Assembly: GCA_002371135.1 (NCBI GenBank)
Contig: DFGB01000021.1
Location: 1 to 29,129, forward strand
Source: Verrucomicrobia bacterium UBA3761
GTDB taxonomy: Bacteria; Verrucomicrobiota; Kiritimatiellia; RFP12; UBA1067
DNA length: 29,129 nt
Direction of reading: 5' to 3'
Below are positions 13,907-22,116 of the stretch, piece after piece. A model generated the notes under the pieces. The model was not told where the DNA came from, did no database searches, and was given only the letters and a program-made list of their open reading frames with translations. The number at the start of each line of letters is the position of its first letter. Position 1 is the first letter of the stretch. A program made the position numbers and the translations under genes.

Positions 13907-16361
13907 GCCGACTACTGCGACAGATATATTCAAGCGCCGTCTGAAGGCGCTGTGGCATGACGAAAAGGGCGTCGCCCTCGTCATGACAGTCGGCATATAT
14001 CTTCTTCTTTTCATCGTCTGCGCGGCCGTGCACGCCGTGGGCGAGACGGCGCGCCAGAAGATTGAATTGCAGAACGCATGCGATTCGGCGGCCTACGCCG
14101 CCGCAGTGGTCCAGGCCGACGGCCTCAGCCGCATGGCAATGGTCAATCGCGCCATGTCTTGGACTTACGTCCGCTTGACTAACGTCCAGATGGACTATAT
14201 CACATTCCGCTGGATGCGCAAAGCCCGCAACACTTTCCGCGAGGACAGGAAAGATTGCGAGGAATTCAACAAACAGGTCTGGATTCTAAATCCGTTGCCG
14301 AATGGCAAGGGAAGTTTCTTCACGCCATTTTTCTGCTATTGGGACTGTCAGAATTGGTATCTCGGCGAGAATCGCGGCTGGTTCTGCGGCGTTTCAAGTT
14401 TGCTTGGCGGCCGGAGCGGCAATATAAAGATGAACGGCGATATCCGCCCGTTTTCTTCGCTTGACCAGGCGGTGAACCAGATCGAGCAGAGCGGGGCCGA
14501 GCAGTCGTGGCGCGAAATGATACTGCAGATGAAGACTGCGATTGACGCCTACAATGCGATGCTTCAGATGATCAATATCGCAATGCAGAACTCGATACAA
14601 GCGGTTGCCAGCGCAACGCTTGTCGCAAATCTCCCTCGCATTGCCTCGTCCGACTCTTCTGCTATCGACACGAGTTTTTCCGGCGGGGATGCGTCAAGCG
14701 GCATAGACCTTGCCGCGGCGAGGGATATGCTGTGGTACGTCGACAGCCGCTATCCCATGAATCCATATGCATCTGACGATGACGCGCTCAAAGATGAAAA
14801 CGGCGAGGTCCAGGTCGGCGGCTATTTCAGTCCGCTTTACAATACTGAACTCGGCGAACGCCTTTTCTTGGGGATGGCGGACGGCGAGGTATATAATACG
14901 CTGGAAGAGTATTTTGGCCCGAAGGGCAAGAATGGCGGTCTAGACCAGTGGTTCATACGCGGACCGGCCGCAGATTCCGCCATGGACGCGAAAAAGTTGT
15001 CATCCACGAAGGAAGCCCTGATCGATCGCTACATGGCGCCTGGCATCTGCCGCGTCTACAAAAACGCAAATCGCCCGGAGGGAGGTTCTGTCTTGCGCGG
15101 CCATCACACTGGAATATTTTTCCTCGACGATACCCGCCCCTCCTGCCTCAACGACCGCAGGGCGTTCCCGGAACAGTGTGCCGCGGTGGAGGCAAACGAG
15201 GCGCTATACGCCGAATACGAATGGTCGGCATTGCGGTTTATTACGGCTTGCCGGATGAAGAGAAGATTCCCATCGCGTGTTCGATGGCCGTATCATGAGC
15301 AGTATGGCTTTGTTAAAAACGATTGTCCGCATCTGTGCTGGTGCTGTCACGGGTTTTTCGGCACAGGAGCCAAATCGCACGCAAGAAGCCAGTATGACGA
15401 ATGCTATCGCAACAAAGATCTTTACGCTGCCATGCAGGCGATAGTCGCTCACAGTACGAATTGGATGACCCACCCCCGAGTCGACACAAGCCGCATATTG
15501 AGCTACCCATGCGGAATGGCTCGCATATACGGCGACGACCGCGAAATATATGACAAAGAGACATATTGCGGGGCTGTCGCACAGCCGTGGGTGTTGAACG
15601 CGAGTTTCTACGGACGCGACGGCGCGATAACGGTCGGTCTCGCGCGCAAGATGCGCAATCCGTTTGCTGCGTTGCTCGGATTTTCAAGTGACGAATCGGC
15701 GAATGAGAGCGGCATATATTCGATGTTCGATCCTGTCAAGAAGGGATACATCGTCGCATTTTCCGCGGCGCGCGCGGCGCACCATTTCCACCCTTCGGCC
15801 ATGCAGCTTGCCGTGGCGTCTTCGCTCGAAGCGGAGTGGAACAGCCCGGCCGTTCAACGCGAATACGAGACGCGCTACGACTCCGTATGCCACGACAGCT
15901 ACTCGCCGGATGTGACCAAGTTCAACTTGAATCCCGGGCGCAGCGAGCTTCTCGGCTTCCATGTCGGTTGCGTCTGCAACGACGGACAGAATCTCCAGCG
16001 ATTCGCCCGCAACTGGAATCTGTGCGAGACGGACTGGGATGCCACTCTCTTGCCGCTCGCCTATTCGCGTTCGCCCGAGGCCGGGTGGTATGATTCTATG
16101 TCGGGCGGCGAGACGCGCTGGTACAACCCCGTCATGTCTCCTGAGATGGCCGACCACCCGTTCTTGAATGCCGCAGGCGGCAAAGGCTGGCAGCGTTTCT
16201 GCGGTTCGGACGGCAAGCTCGCGATGAATGACGACTCTGGCGGCGTCGACAAGGACGGAGTTGACGGCGAGAGCGGCGATTTCCTTGCGATGCCAGCCCC
16301 AGGCGGCATGGGCAACGGAGCGTTCAGCGTCCAGGGCGGATTGTTGCAGAGAGTGTTGTAG
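13905..16361 (+). CDS. tadG: TadG-like pilus-associated protein, very long and Cys-rich
   Basis: The N-terminus is that of a TadE/TadG-type protein: DEKGVALVM, a membrane helix (about 23-45), then QNACDSAAYAAAVVQADGLS, which matches the 'LQNAADAAALAAA' feature of TadG. At 818 residues it is longer than usual TadG (about 400-600). The rest should be outside the cytoplasm. It holds roughly 20 Cys, including a tight CPHLCWCC cluster around residue 480, which suggests disulfides. No von Willebrand A domain was recognised. The C-terminus is Gly-rich. A tip or adhesin role is inferred from location and composition. The start at 13905 has only a weak ribosome site and lies in the 11-base direct repeat. 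Confidence 0.75.
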   Translation: MPTTATDIFKRRLKALWHDEKGVALVMTVGIYLLLFIVCAAVHAVGETARQKIELQNACDSAAYAAAVVQADGLSRMAMVNRAMSWTYVRLTNVQMDYITFRWMRKARNTFREDRKDCEEFNKQVWILNPLPNGKGSFFTPFFCYWDCQNWYLGENRGWFCGVSSLLGGRSGNIKMNGDIRPFSSLDQAVNQIEQSGAEQSWREMILQMKTAIDAYNAMLQMINIAMQNSIQAVASATLVANLPRIASSDSSAIDTSFSGGDASSGIDLAAARDMLWYVDSRYPMNPYASDDDALKDENGEVQVGGYFSPLYNTELGERLFLGMADGEVYNTLEEYFGPKGKNGGLDQWFIRGPAADSAMDAKKLSSTKEALIDRYMAPGICRVYKNANRPEGGSVLRGHHTGIFFLDDTRPSCLNDRRAFPEQCAAVEANEALYAEYEWSALRFITACRMKRRFPSRVRWPYHEQYGFVKNDCPHLCWCCHGFFGTGAKSHARSQYDECYRNKDLYAAMQAIVAHSTNWMTHPRVDTSRILSYPCGMARIYGDDREIYDKETYCGAVAQPWVLNASFYGRDGAITVGLARKMRNPFAALLGFSSDESANESGIYSMFDPVKKGYIVAFSAARAAHHFHPSAMQLAVASSLEAEWNSPAVQREYETRYDSVCHDSYSPDVTKFNLNPGRSELLGFHVGCVCNDGQNLQRFARNWNLCETDWDATLLPLAYSRSPEAGWYDSMSGGETRWYNPVMSPEMADHPFLNAAGGKGWQRFCGSDGKLAMNDDSGGVDKDGVDGESGDFLAMPAPGGMGNGAFSVQGGLLQRVL

Positions 16362-16400
16362 CAAGTCCAATTTTCCATCTTTCAACCTTTCAGGCATTTC

Positions 16401-16630
16401 ACTACCATGCAATGGTTTTTTTAACACAGAGGCACAGAGACACAGAGCACGCAGAGAATGTAATAGTTACAAGGTTTTTGATGACTCTGCGCCTCTGCGA
16501 TAAAATCAACCTTAATATCTGCCGGGGCAATAAATGCAAACATACTCGCCACAAATATGGGGGAATGCCAATAAAATCGATAAACTCTATGTCTTGAGTG
16601 CCTCTGTGTTAAAAAACTATTGCATGACAG
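16401..16630 (+). repeat. palindromic repeat element (copy 5)
   Basis: The left end ACTACCATGCAATGGTTTTT then TTAACACAGAGGCACAGAG is mirrored on the right by GCCTCTGTGTTAAAAAAC then TATTGCATGACAG. An inner CTCTGCGCCTCTGCGATAAAA (16479-16504) and GCCGGGGCAATAAA follow the family plan. An inner segment is the reverse complement of copy 2. The gap 16362-16675 contains no gene; the remainder is 'atcgaaaaatcgaaaatcg' (16633-16655) and the ribosome site of the next gene. Confidence 0.85.
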
Positions 16631-16675
16631 GAAATCGAAAAATCGAAAATCGAAGAAATTGAAAAGGAGGTTCAA

Positions 16676-17761
16676 ATGAGTAGAAGTTTTATCGCGACGC
16701 TTGCCGTCGCATTGTCATCGGTCGCGGCAAGCGCCCCACTCCCGCAATCAACCGTGAAACCGGCCGAAATTTTGAAAGAGGTCAATTCCGATATGGGTGG
16801 AAGAATCGCCATGTATTCTGTCGCCGCGACCGCGTTTCGCGAAAAGGCGAGCGACAAGCCCCAGGATGCCGTCGACTACGTTTTCGACAGCGAGGCGAAG
16901 GAGGCGTGGGAAGCCGATGTCGTCCAAGGGTTGAGTCTCCACGATGTCACGCTAGCCGACTTCTTCACGTGCGCGATTCCTCTCATGGGGCCTCAAAACG
17001 AGAGTTCCGGCATAGTGGGGCTCTACAATCCATGGTGGGATGCTATTCTGTTATTGGAGATGTATCCTGTCGCAGGGCATCCCGTGGCGAGAGACGGAGA
17101 GCCGGCCGTTCTTGTCAAGAACTTTCATTTCCTGAGCGGCGAGACGTTTCGCGGCGAGGAGCCGGAGGTCCGCGATGAAGACGTCCGGCGGCTGACGGTC
17201 GTGCCGGAGAAGGATCCGATTTCCGTCGAAGTCTGGCGGGTGACATCGGCCACGGTCCGCCGGTTCAAGGAACTTCTTCCGATCGACGGCGAGGATATGT
17301 TTGGCGGATGCGGGGAGATGTTCATAACGCTCGACAATGCTCTCGAGGCGCGCCGGCTGTCGGTTCGCGCCGGTCTCAGGCTCATATTTGCGAGAACGTT
17401 GCTGAAGGACTCGAAGCGTCTTGCTCGCGGCGTACACGTTCTCAAGATGGCCAAGGAGGGCAATCTCGTCCAGCTCTACAACACGTTCCGTGCGCCGGAA
17501 ACTCGCTCAATGCTGGGGACTTTCGCAGAATTGCCGCAGGAGTTCCGGCGAGATTTCGTCCTTTCCAGCGCCGTCGAAACACCTCAGGCGACGTTCTACA
17601 TACTGGTGAACAGGAAATATTCGCGGCTCTACGCGACGGCGACGGTGCCGAAGGACGTCCCCGCCACGCCCGCCTCGTTCGAGTGGTACGACCTCAATCG
17701 CGCCGGCGAGCTTCTCGCCCTCTGGAATGACCGCGCCGAAGGGAAGGAGGTGGCGAAATGA
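16676..17761 (+). CDS. exported protein of unknown function
   Basis: I do not recognise this family. The 361-residue product has a plausible signal peptide (about 1-20, ending AASA) and no further membrane helix. The body is of mixed composition with few Cys. AAAGGAGG lies 7 bases before the ATG, the clearest ribosome site in the locus. It overlaps the next gene by 4 bases (ATGA), so the two products are probably made together. It lies between tadG and the second pilus module, so a periplasmic or surface role connected with the pilus is inferred. The frame is intact. Confidence 0.7.
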   Translation: MSRSFIATLAVALSSVAASAPLPQSTVKPAEILKEVNSDMGGRIAMYSVAATAFREKASDKPQDAVDYVFDSEAKEAWEADVVQGLSLHDVTLADFFTCAIPLMGPQNESSGIVGLYNPWWDAILLLEMYPVAGHPVARDGEPAVLVKNFHFLSGETFRGEEPEVRDEDVRRLTVVPEKDPISVEVWRVTSATVRRFKELLPIDGEDMFGGCGEMFITLDNALEARRLSVRAGLRLIFARTLLKDSKRLARGVHVLKMAKEGNLVQLYNTFRAPETRSMLGTFAELPQEFRRDFVLSSAVETPQATFYILVNRKYSRLYATATVPKDVPATPASFEWYDLNRAGELLALWNDRAEGKEVAK

Positions 17762-20232
17762 AGCGCCGTTTCTTTAATATCGCTGTTTCCGTCGTTGTCG
17801 CAGCGTTTTCTTTCATTGCACTGGCGGAAGAGGAGAATCCAGTTTCCGAAGCGGCAGGGGTTGCGGGCAAAGTTGCTGATGTCGGTTCAATAGGCGTGCA
17901 GAAACAGATTGCGGAAGAAGCCAAGGCTGCGAAGGCTGCTATTGCCGAGGCGACCGATTCGCTTTCCAAGGGGTATGCCGCCACGGCAGGCGAAAACCTT
18001 GATGTTGCGCTAAAACATGCTGATAATGCCAAGGCGCTTAAAGCAGGAGGAGACGCGCTGACGATTGTAAGCCTAGGAGCAGAGTTTGTCGAGGGCGGTG
18101 TCAATATAGCCAACGCGCCAGAGGGGCAAAAGGCCGAGGCGGTTTCCGTGATGTCGGCTCGTGTTGCCGGTGCGGCTTCGGGTGCATTGCTTGGGGATGC
18201 GGTCGGCGGCGTGCCTGGAGCCGTGGTCGGCACGGTTGCCGGGGCGGTCTTCCCTGAGGCTGCGGAGAACGGCATAAAATATCTCAATGAACATCCGGAA
18301 ATCAATCCTGGCGCCCAGGCCGTAAATGCCGTATTCGACAGCCCCATTGGAAGCTCCGTCAGCGAGGCGACGGCAGAGGCGTGGTACTACATTCGCAATG
18401 GGCCGCAAGGCGCGTTGAACGACGAGACTTGGGCTGCCATCCAGGCGATGAAGGACAATTCGTCATCCGCTCTTACTTCCGATGCAGTCCTCAACAATCT
18501 CAACATAGACGATTTTGGCGGCGATATTGTCGACGATACGGTCGAGTTTGCCGACAGGATGCTGGAGAAGTGGGAGAGCAAAATCAACGAAATGAGCGCG
18601 GCGCTTGGCGACGAGGACAAGAGCGTAGTCGCGCAGGCCATCGAAACAGTGCGAGAGAAAATCGCCGAGGCGGTCGAGAAGGGCGAGAAGTGGGTCGAGG
18701 AAGGCGGAATCCGCGAGACGATCAAGGAGAAACTCGATAAAGCGCTCGACGGCAAGGTCTCGGAAGCGGACAAGGCCCGTGCTCTGAATCTCGCCGACAA
18801 ATTGTGCGATATCAACAAGGACGGCGGACGCGCCTTCGCCGAGGCGCTCGGCACGGACGGCGCCGATTTGCTCGAATCTCTCGCCGTCAAGAAAATCCAG
18901 CAGGAAATTTCCAAGGCCCTGCCAAAGGATGTCGCCGACAATCTGAACACGTATATCCAGATGCTCACGCTGGACAACACGGCTTTCAGCGATCCGGCCG
19001 CAAAGCAGCAGCTCCTCGATACTGTCAAGGCCGCGATAAAAGAATACGTCCCCTACGAGTATTCCGCCGAGACGATCAACGGACTTCTCCAGGACATCTG
19101 CGATGGAAAGAGCGGCGATGTTCTCGACTCCGCCAAGGATCTCGCCAAGTCCATCACAGCCGACGCGCTCAAGGACGCCATAACGAAGAATATGGATCCC
19201 GCCGTCGCCGGGCCTCTTCTCGCCGCAATCGACGGCTACATGCAGAACGGCGGGCTTGAGGGCGCTCTCGACGGCGGCCTCGAAGCACTCATCGATCAAT
19301 ACGCTCCCGGCGAGGAATCCAAACAAATGCTCAAGGACGCCCTTGTGAAAATCAAAGACGGCACCATCACGGCCGACGACATGAAGAAAGTCACGTCGAC
19401 TGTGTTTGCCGACAAGATGAAGAGCGTCATCGATGGCAGCAATCTCTCGCCCGAGGCCAAGGATGCCGCAAAGAAAGCAGTCGATATCTTGAAGGATAAC
19501 GGCATTTCCGGCGTGACCACGGCGGCGGAGACGTTCATCCACGACTATGTCGAGGGCAAGCTCGGGCCGGAGGCGGGAGACGCCGCGGCGAATATCTTCA
19601 AGGCGATTGTCACGCCCGGCGAAGATGTATGGACGGCGGTGGACAAAAACCTTCCTGCGCTTGTCGGCGCTGCGGGGACGAAGATACTCTCCCAAGTCGA
19701 GGGAAAGGTTGTCGCGCAACTTGACGCATTCATTCAGAGCAATCCAGCGCTTGCGAAAATTTGCGGCATCCTTGGCATCGACGGACAAGGGATCGTCAAC
19801 GGTCTGAAGAACGTTTTCGGCGTTTTGCAGAACGCCGCGTCGCTGGGAGAGGCATTCGCAAAAATCGGACAGATGGTCGTGGATGGGCTCAAGCAAATGC
19901 TTGCCAATGCCATAAAATGGGGGTTCGAACAGTTGGGCGCAATGTTGAACAACCTCATCGGAAGGGCGATCGACGCCTTGACGCAGAAGATTGGCGATTG
20001 GGCGGCCAAAGTCGACAACGCGCTTTTCAAGAAGGCGCTTGAATGGGTTCAAGGCCAGGCAGACAAGGTGCTCAAGTCCGGTGCCCAGAAGGTTGTCTGC
20101 AAAATCTGCACGAAGGCGACGGCGTGGACGACTGGCAAGCTAGGCCTCCCCGACCCGACGAAGAAGAAGGACGAGCAGCAAGGCGGCGGCACCGTCACAA
20201 AACAGCAAATCGGCAAACAGAAAAAGCCTTAG
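17758..20232 (+). CDS. large helical exported protein with glycine-zipper segment
   Basis: Not a family I recognise. The 824-residue product has a signal peptide (about 1-22, cleaved near SFIALA-EEE). An Ala-rich helical region follows, then a Gly-zipper-like stretch (about 136-165, G-A-A-S-G-A-L-L-G and G-A-V-V-G-T-V-A-G) like membrane-inserting hairpins in some toxins and outer-membrane proteins. From about 220 to 760 it is built from amphipathic helices rich in Ala, Lys, Asp and Glu, with spaced short motifs such as ALKDAI and LLAAIDGYM that may be degenerate repeats. A CKIC pair lies near 780 and the tail is Lys/Gln-rich. Coupled by ATGA to the gene upstream. A pilus-linked cargo or surface scaffold is speculation. 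Confidence 0.65.
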   Translation: MKRRFFNIAVSVVVAAFSFIALAEEENPVSEAAGVAGKVADVGSIGVQKQIAEEAKAAKAAIAEATDSLSKGYAATAGENLDVALKHADNAKALKAGGDALTIVSLGAEFVEGGVNIANAPEGQKAEAVSVMSARVAGAASGALLGDAVGGVPGAVVGTVAGAVFPEAAENGIKYLNEHPEINPGAQAVNAVFDSPIGSSVSEATAEAWYYIRNGPQGALNDETWAAIQAMKDNSSSALTSDAVLNNLNIDDFGGDIVDDTVEFADRMLEKWESKINEMSAALGDEDKSVVAQAIETVREKIAEAVEKGEKWVEEGGIRETIKEKLDKALDGKVSEADKARALNLADKLCDINKDGGRAFAEALGTDGADLLESLAVKKIQQEISKALPKDVADNLNTYIQMLTLDNTAFSDPAAKQQLLDTVKAAIKEYVPYEYSAETINGLLQDICDGKSGDVLDSAKDLAKSITADALKDAITKNMDPAVAGPLLAAIDGYMQNGGLEGALDGGLEALIDQYAPGEESKQMLKDALVKIKDGTITADDMKKVTSTVFADKMKSVIDGSNLSPEAKDAAKKAVDILKDNGISGVTTAAETFIHDYVEGKLGPEAGDAAANIFKAIVTPGEDVWTAVDKNLPALVGAAGTKILSQVEGKVVAQLDAFIQSNPALAKICGILGIDGQGIVNGLKNVFGVLQNAASLGEAFAKIGQMVVDGLKQMLANAIKWGFEQLGAMLNNLIGRAIDALTQKIGDWAAKVDNALFKKALEWVQGQADKVLKSGAQKVVCKICTKATAWTTGKLGLPDPTKKKDEQQGGGTVTKQQIGKQKKP

Positions 20233-20235
20233 GAT

Positions 20236-20290
20236 ATATTTTACATTTTGCATTTGGCATTTCGCATTGCATTTAGCCATTGGGGCATTT
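20236..20290 (+). repeat. 'catttggcattt' simple sequence
   Basis: Loose tandem of TTTTACATTTTGCATTTGGC and related units after the stop of the 824-residue protein. Similar sequence lies at 11513-11545 and 12763-12788, each time just after a stop codon. No gene is seen between 20233 and 20446. Confidence 0.6.
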
Positions 20291-20294
20291 TTTA

Positions 20295-20367
20295 GACAGG
20301 ATTTATAAGATTGACAGGATGCTGGAATAATTAGACGGGAAAATCTTGTCAATCTTGTAAATCCTGA
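20295..20367 (+). repeat. inverted repeat 'aggatttataagattgacagg'
   Basis: AGGATTTATAAGATTGACAG (20298-20317) is mirrored by CTTGTCAATCTTGTAAATCC (20345-20364) with a roughly 27-base loop. It is a different family from the CGCAGAG palindromes. It could act as a stable RNA hairpin between the two modules. Confidence 0.75.
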
Positions 20368-20382
20368 AACCAAAGGATGCTT

Positions 20383-20425
20383 GCACTGTCATGCAATAGG
20401 CCCCCGAGCAGAGTCGCAGAGCTGG
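20383..20425 (+). repeat. solitary end of the palindromic repeat family
   Basis: GCACTGTCATGCAATAGG is the exact reverse complement of the right terminus of copy 3 (CCTATTGCATGACAGTGC). It is followed by AGCAGAGTCGCAGAG. No second arm is found, so it is a remnant. Confidence 0.7.
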
Positions 20426-20446
20426 TGAAATAAAGAGGAGGCGTCT

Positions 20447-20953
20447 ATGACAAACACCGATAAGGTTGAACTGCTGATAAAGGCGGGCAAAGTCAAGTTG
20501 GCGCAAGCTGAACTTAAGCGTCTCATTGCAGCCGAGCCTGATAATATGCGCGCCCAGATATTGTTCGGGACGGGCTGTCTTTTGCTTGGCAATGTGAAAA
20601 AATCGGCAAAAGTCCACGATAAGATCGAGGCGGAAATGGAAGCGCGTTTGAAAGCGAATCCTGATTCGCCAGATGCGGTTCTGTGGAGGAAGTATCATGA
20701 GAAATTCGAAAGCGCTGTTGGCTCTTCCATGCGCTCCTGCATGGTATATATCGTGCTTGCGGTCATATTGGCTGCTTGTGGCGTATCTTTTGTATTGCAT
20801 GTCGGGAATCAGATTCGCGAACAGTTCAGCAAGATGATTCAGGCAAACCCAGCCCACATGTGCGGTCCCGCTCACATGACAGAGTCGACATTGACCGCCA
20901 AAGATGGGAATGCCAATTTTGATCCTAACAGGGTTGTCGCCCCAGAACCGTAG
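20447..20953 (+). CDS. TPR-like / Flp-like chimeric membrane protein
   Basis: The 168-residue product joins two parts. Residues 5-70 resemble TPR helices (KAGKVKLAQAELKRLIAAEP). Residues 99-131 align without gaps to residues 36-68 of the Flp pilin at 11934, with 18 of 33 identities by hand, including VLHVGNQIREQFSKMI against VLLFGQQIRVQFTKMI. The cleavage site is gone: Gly32 and Glu37 of Flp correspond to Met95 and Val100. The helix should therefore stay as a transmembrane anchor with the TPR part in the cytoplasm. AGAGGAGG precedes the ATG. TadD is the TPR component of Tad systems and is otherwise missing here, so a TadD-like role is possible. Function is inferred. Confidence 0.72.
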   Translation: MTNTDKVELLIKAGKVKLAQAELKRLIAAEPDNMRAQILFGTGCLLLGNVKKSAKVHDKIEAEMEARLKANPDSPDAVLWRKYHEKFESAVGSSMRSCMVYIVLAVILAACGVSFVLHVGNQIREQFSKMIQANPAHMCGPAHMTESTLTAKDGNANFDPNRVVAPEP

Positions 20954-21007
20954 CGATGCATATCCGTGACGAGCAGTACGCCTCATCTCAACCTTTCAAC
21001 TTTTAAA

Positions 21008-21661
21008 ATGCGCAAAGGTTCTGTATTGATGGAGTTTGTGATAGTGGCGCCGCTGTATTTCGCGCTGCTGGGCGGGGTTTTCTACGTAGGAGAACTCGCT
21101 CTGAACCGCATGCGGCTTGCAGTGGGCGACCACACTGGCACGTGGCTGGGCGCGAGCCGCTTCACGCCTGACGGTGCGCAGATCGGCGGCATGCTGGGCG
21201 ATGTCCTGTTCAAGGATACGCTGGAGCCGGTCGGTACGATCAATGTCGAGCGCTCAAGCGACGGCAAGAAGCTCAATTATTACATGGCGCTCTACAAAGG
21301 GGGAATCGAGCGTTTGGAGATTTCGCTCCCCATGTGGGCGAAGGGTATGCTAAGGATGCAGGATGCGGCATTCGGCGGCGACACGGCAGATCTCGCGGAC
21401 AAGGATGGTTATACGTACATGGAAGGAGCGACGGACCATTTCCGTTCGTATTCGTTCCACCGCTACGCCTCGTCGGCCTGGCCGGCGACGCATAACCGCG
21501 CAGCCCCGGCGAAGGAACTCGTAATGAAAGGGATCCTCGCGAATGTCGTCACCGACGTCTGGATCGGCTGTCCCGATGCAAAGACGAACGAGGCGCAGAT
21601 GCCAGACCAGCCAGACAAAGGCGATTTAAGATCGCGCAGCCTTTCGGAGTGGGCGAGATGA
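21008..21661 (+). CDS. second TadE-like prepilin
   Basis: The 217-residue product begins MRKG-SVLMEF: cleavage after Gly4, Glu at +5, and a hydrophobic helix (about 10-30, VIVAPLYFALLGGVFYVGEL) with the Pro seen in TadE proteins. The rest is an extracytoplasmic domain with a single Cys, which I do not recognise. Starting at 21008 gives a leader almost the same as the prepilin at 11295. A GTG at 20966 is in frame, but the extra residues come from 'cctttcaac' simple sequence. No ribosome site is obvious. Its stop overlaps the next start (ATGA), opening a chain of four coupled genes that ends with CpaF2. Confidence 0.8.
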   Translation: MRKGSVLMEFVIVAPLYFALLGGVFYVGELALNRMRLAVGDHTGTWLGASRFTPDGAQIGGMLGDVLFKDTLEPVGTINVERSSDGKKLNYYMALYKGGIERLEISLPMWAKGMLRMQDAAFGGDTADLADKDGYTYMEGATDHFRSYSFHRYASSAWPATHNRAAPAKELVMKGILANVVTDVWIGCPDAKTNEAQMPDQPDKGDLRSRSLSEWAR

Positions 21662-22116
21662 CGAAGCGGCAGATATTATCACCGGCGGCGGTCTTCCTTG
21701 GCGTGTTTGCGCTGGGAATGCTTGTTGTGCAAAGCGGGGGAAGAGGGACGCGGGAAGAGGTAAGAGAGAAGAGAGAAGAGGAAAGAGGCGGGAGGGCCCC
21801 GCTTCTACGCGGCCGTGATATCCCGTTCGATGTGGATTTCCCTCGCGGTACGCGCATTCTGATGGATGACGCGTCTGCCAAGGGGTGGCAACAGATTGGC
21901 GAGTTTCCGTGCCATGTCGACGAGGCGGTGGAACTTGTCGACTCCATCATGCGCTCGCGGGGATTTGCGCTCCATTCCCGGGTCGACGAAGCTCCGCATG
22001 GACGGCGGCAGTTGCTCCAGGAGTGGCGAGACGATGGCGGGAGAAGCGTTATTTGGGCGTTGTCGGCGAACGGACGCTCTGCAACATCTTTTTCATGGGG
22101 AGAATCAAAACGATGA
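21658..22116 (+). CDS. small membrane-anchored or exported protein, unknown
   Basis: The 152-residue product has an N-terminal hydrophobic segment (about 9-25) that may be an uncleaved anchor or signal. A highly charged stretch rich in Arg and Glu (about 30-46) follows, then a small domain (about 50-150) that I do not recognise. The start is set by the 4-base ATGA overlap with the upstream gene; a further in-frame ATG 9 bases upstream is possible. It overlaps the following gene by ATGA too. Context points to a pilus accessory role. Confidence 0.7.
   Translation: MTKRQILSPAAVFLGVFALGMLVVQSGGRGTREEVREKREEERGGRAPLLRGRDIPFDVDFPRGTRILMDDASAKGWQQIGEFPCHVDEAVELVDSIMRSRGFALHSRVDEAPHGRRQLLQEWRDDGGRSVIWALSANGRSATSFSWGESKR

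Noticed and set aside
16401..16630. Target duplication around palindromic element copy 5
   Set aside because: I compared both flanks and found no convincing direct repeat.
18463..20052. 529-codon antisense open frame opposite the 824-residue exported protein
   Set aside because: It comes from codon bias on the + strand; the + frame has a signal peptide, coupled start and continuous helical pattern.
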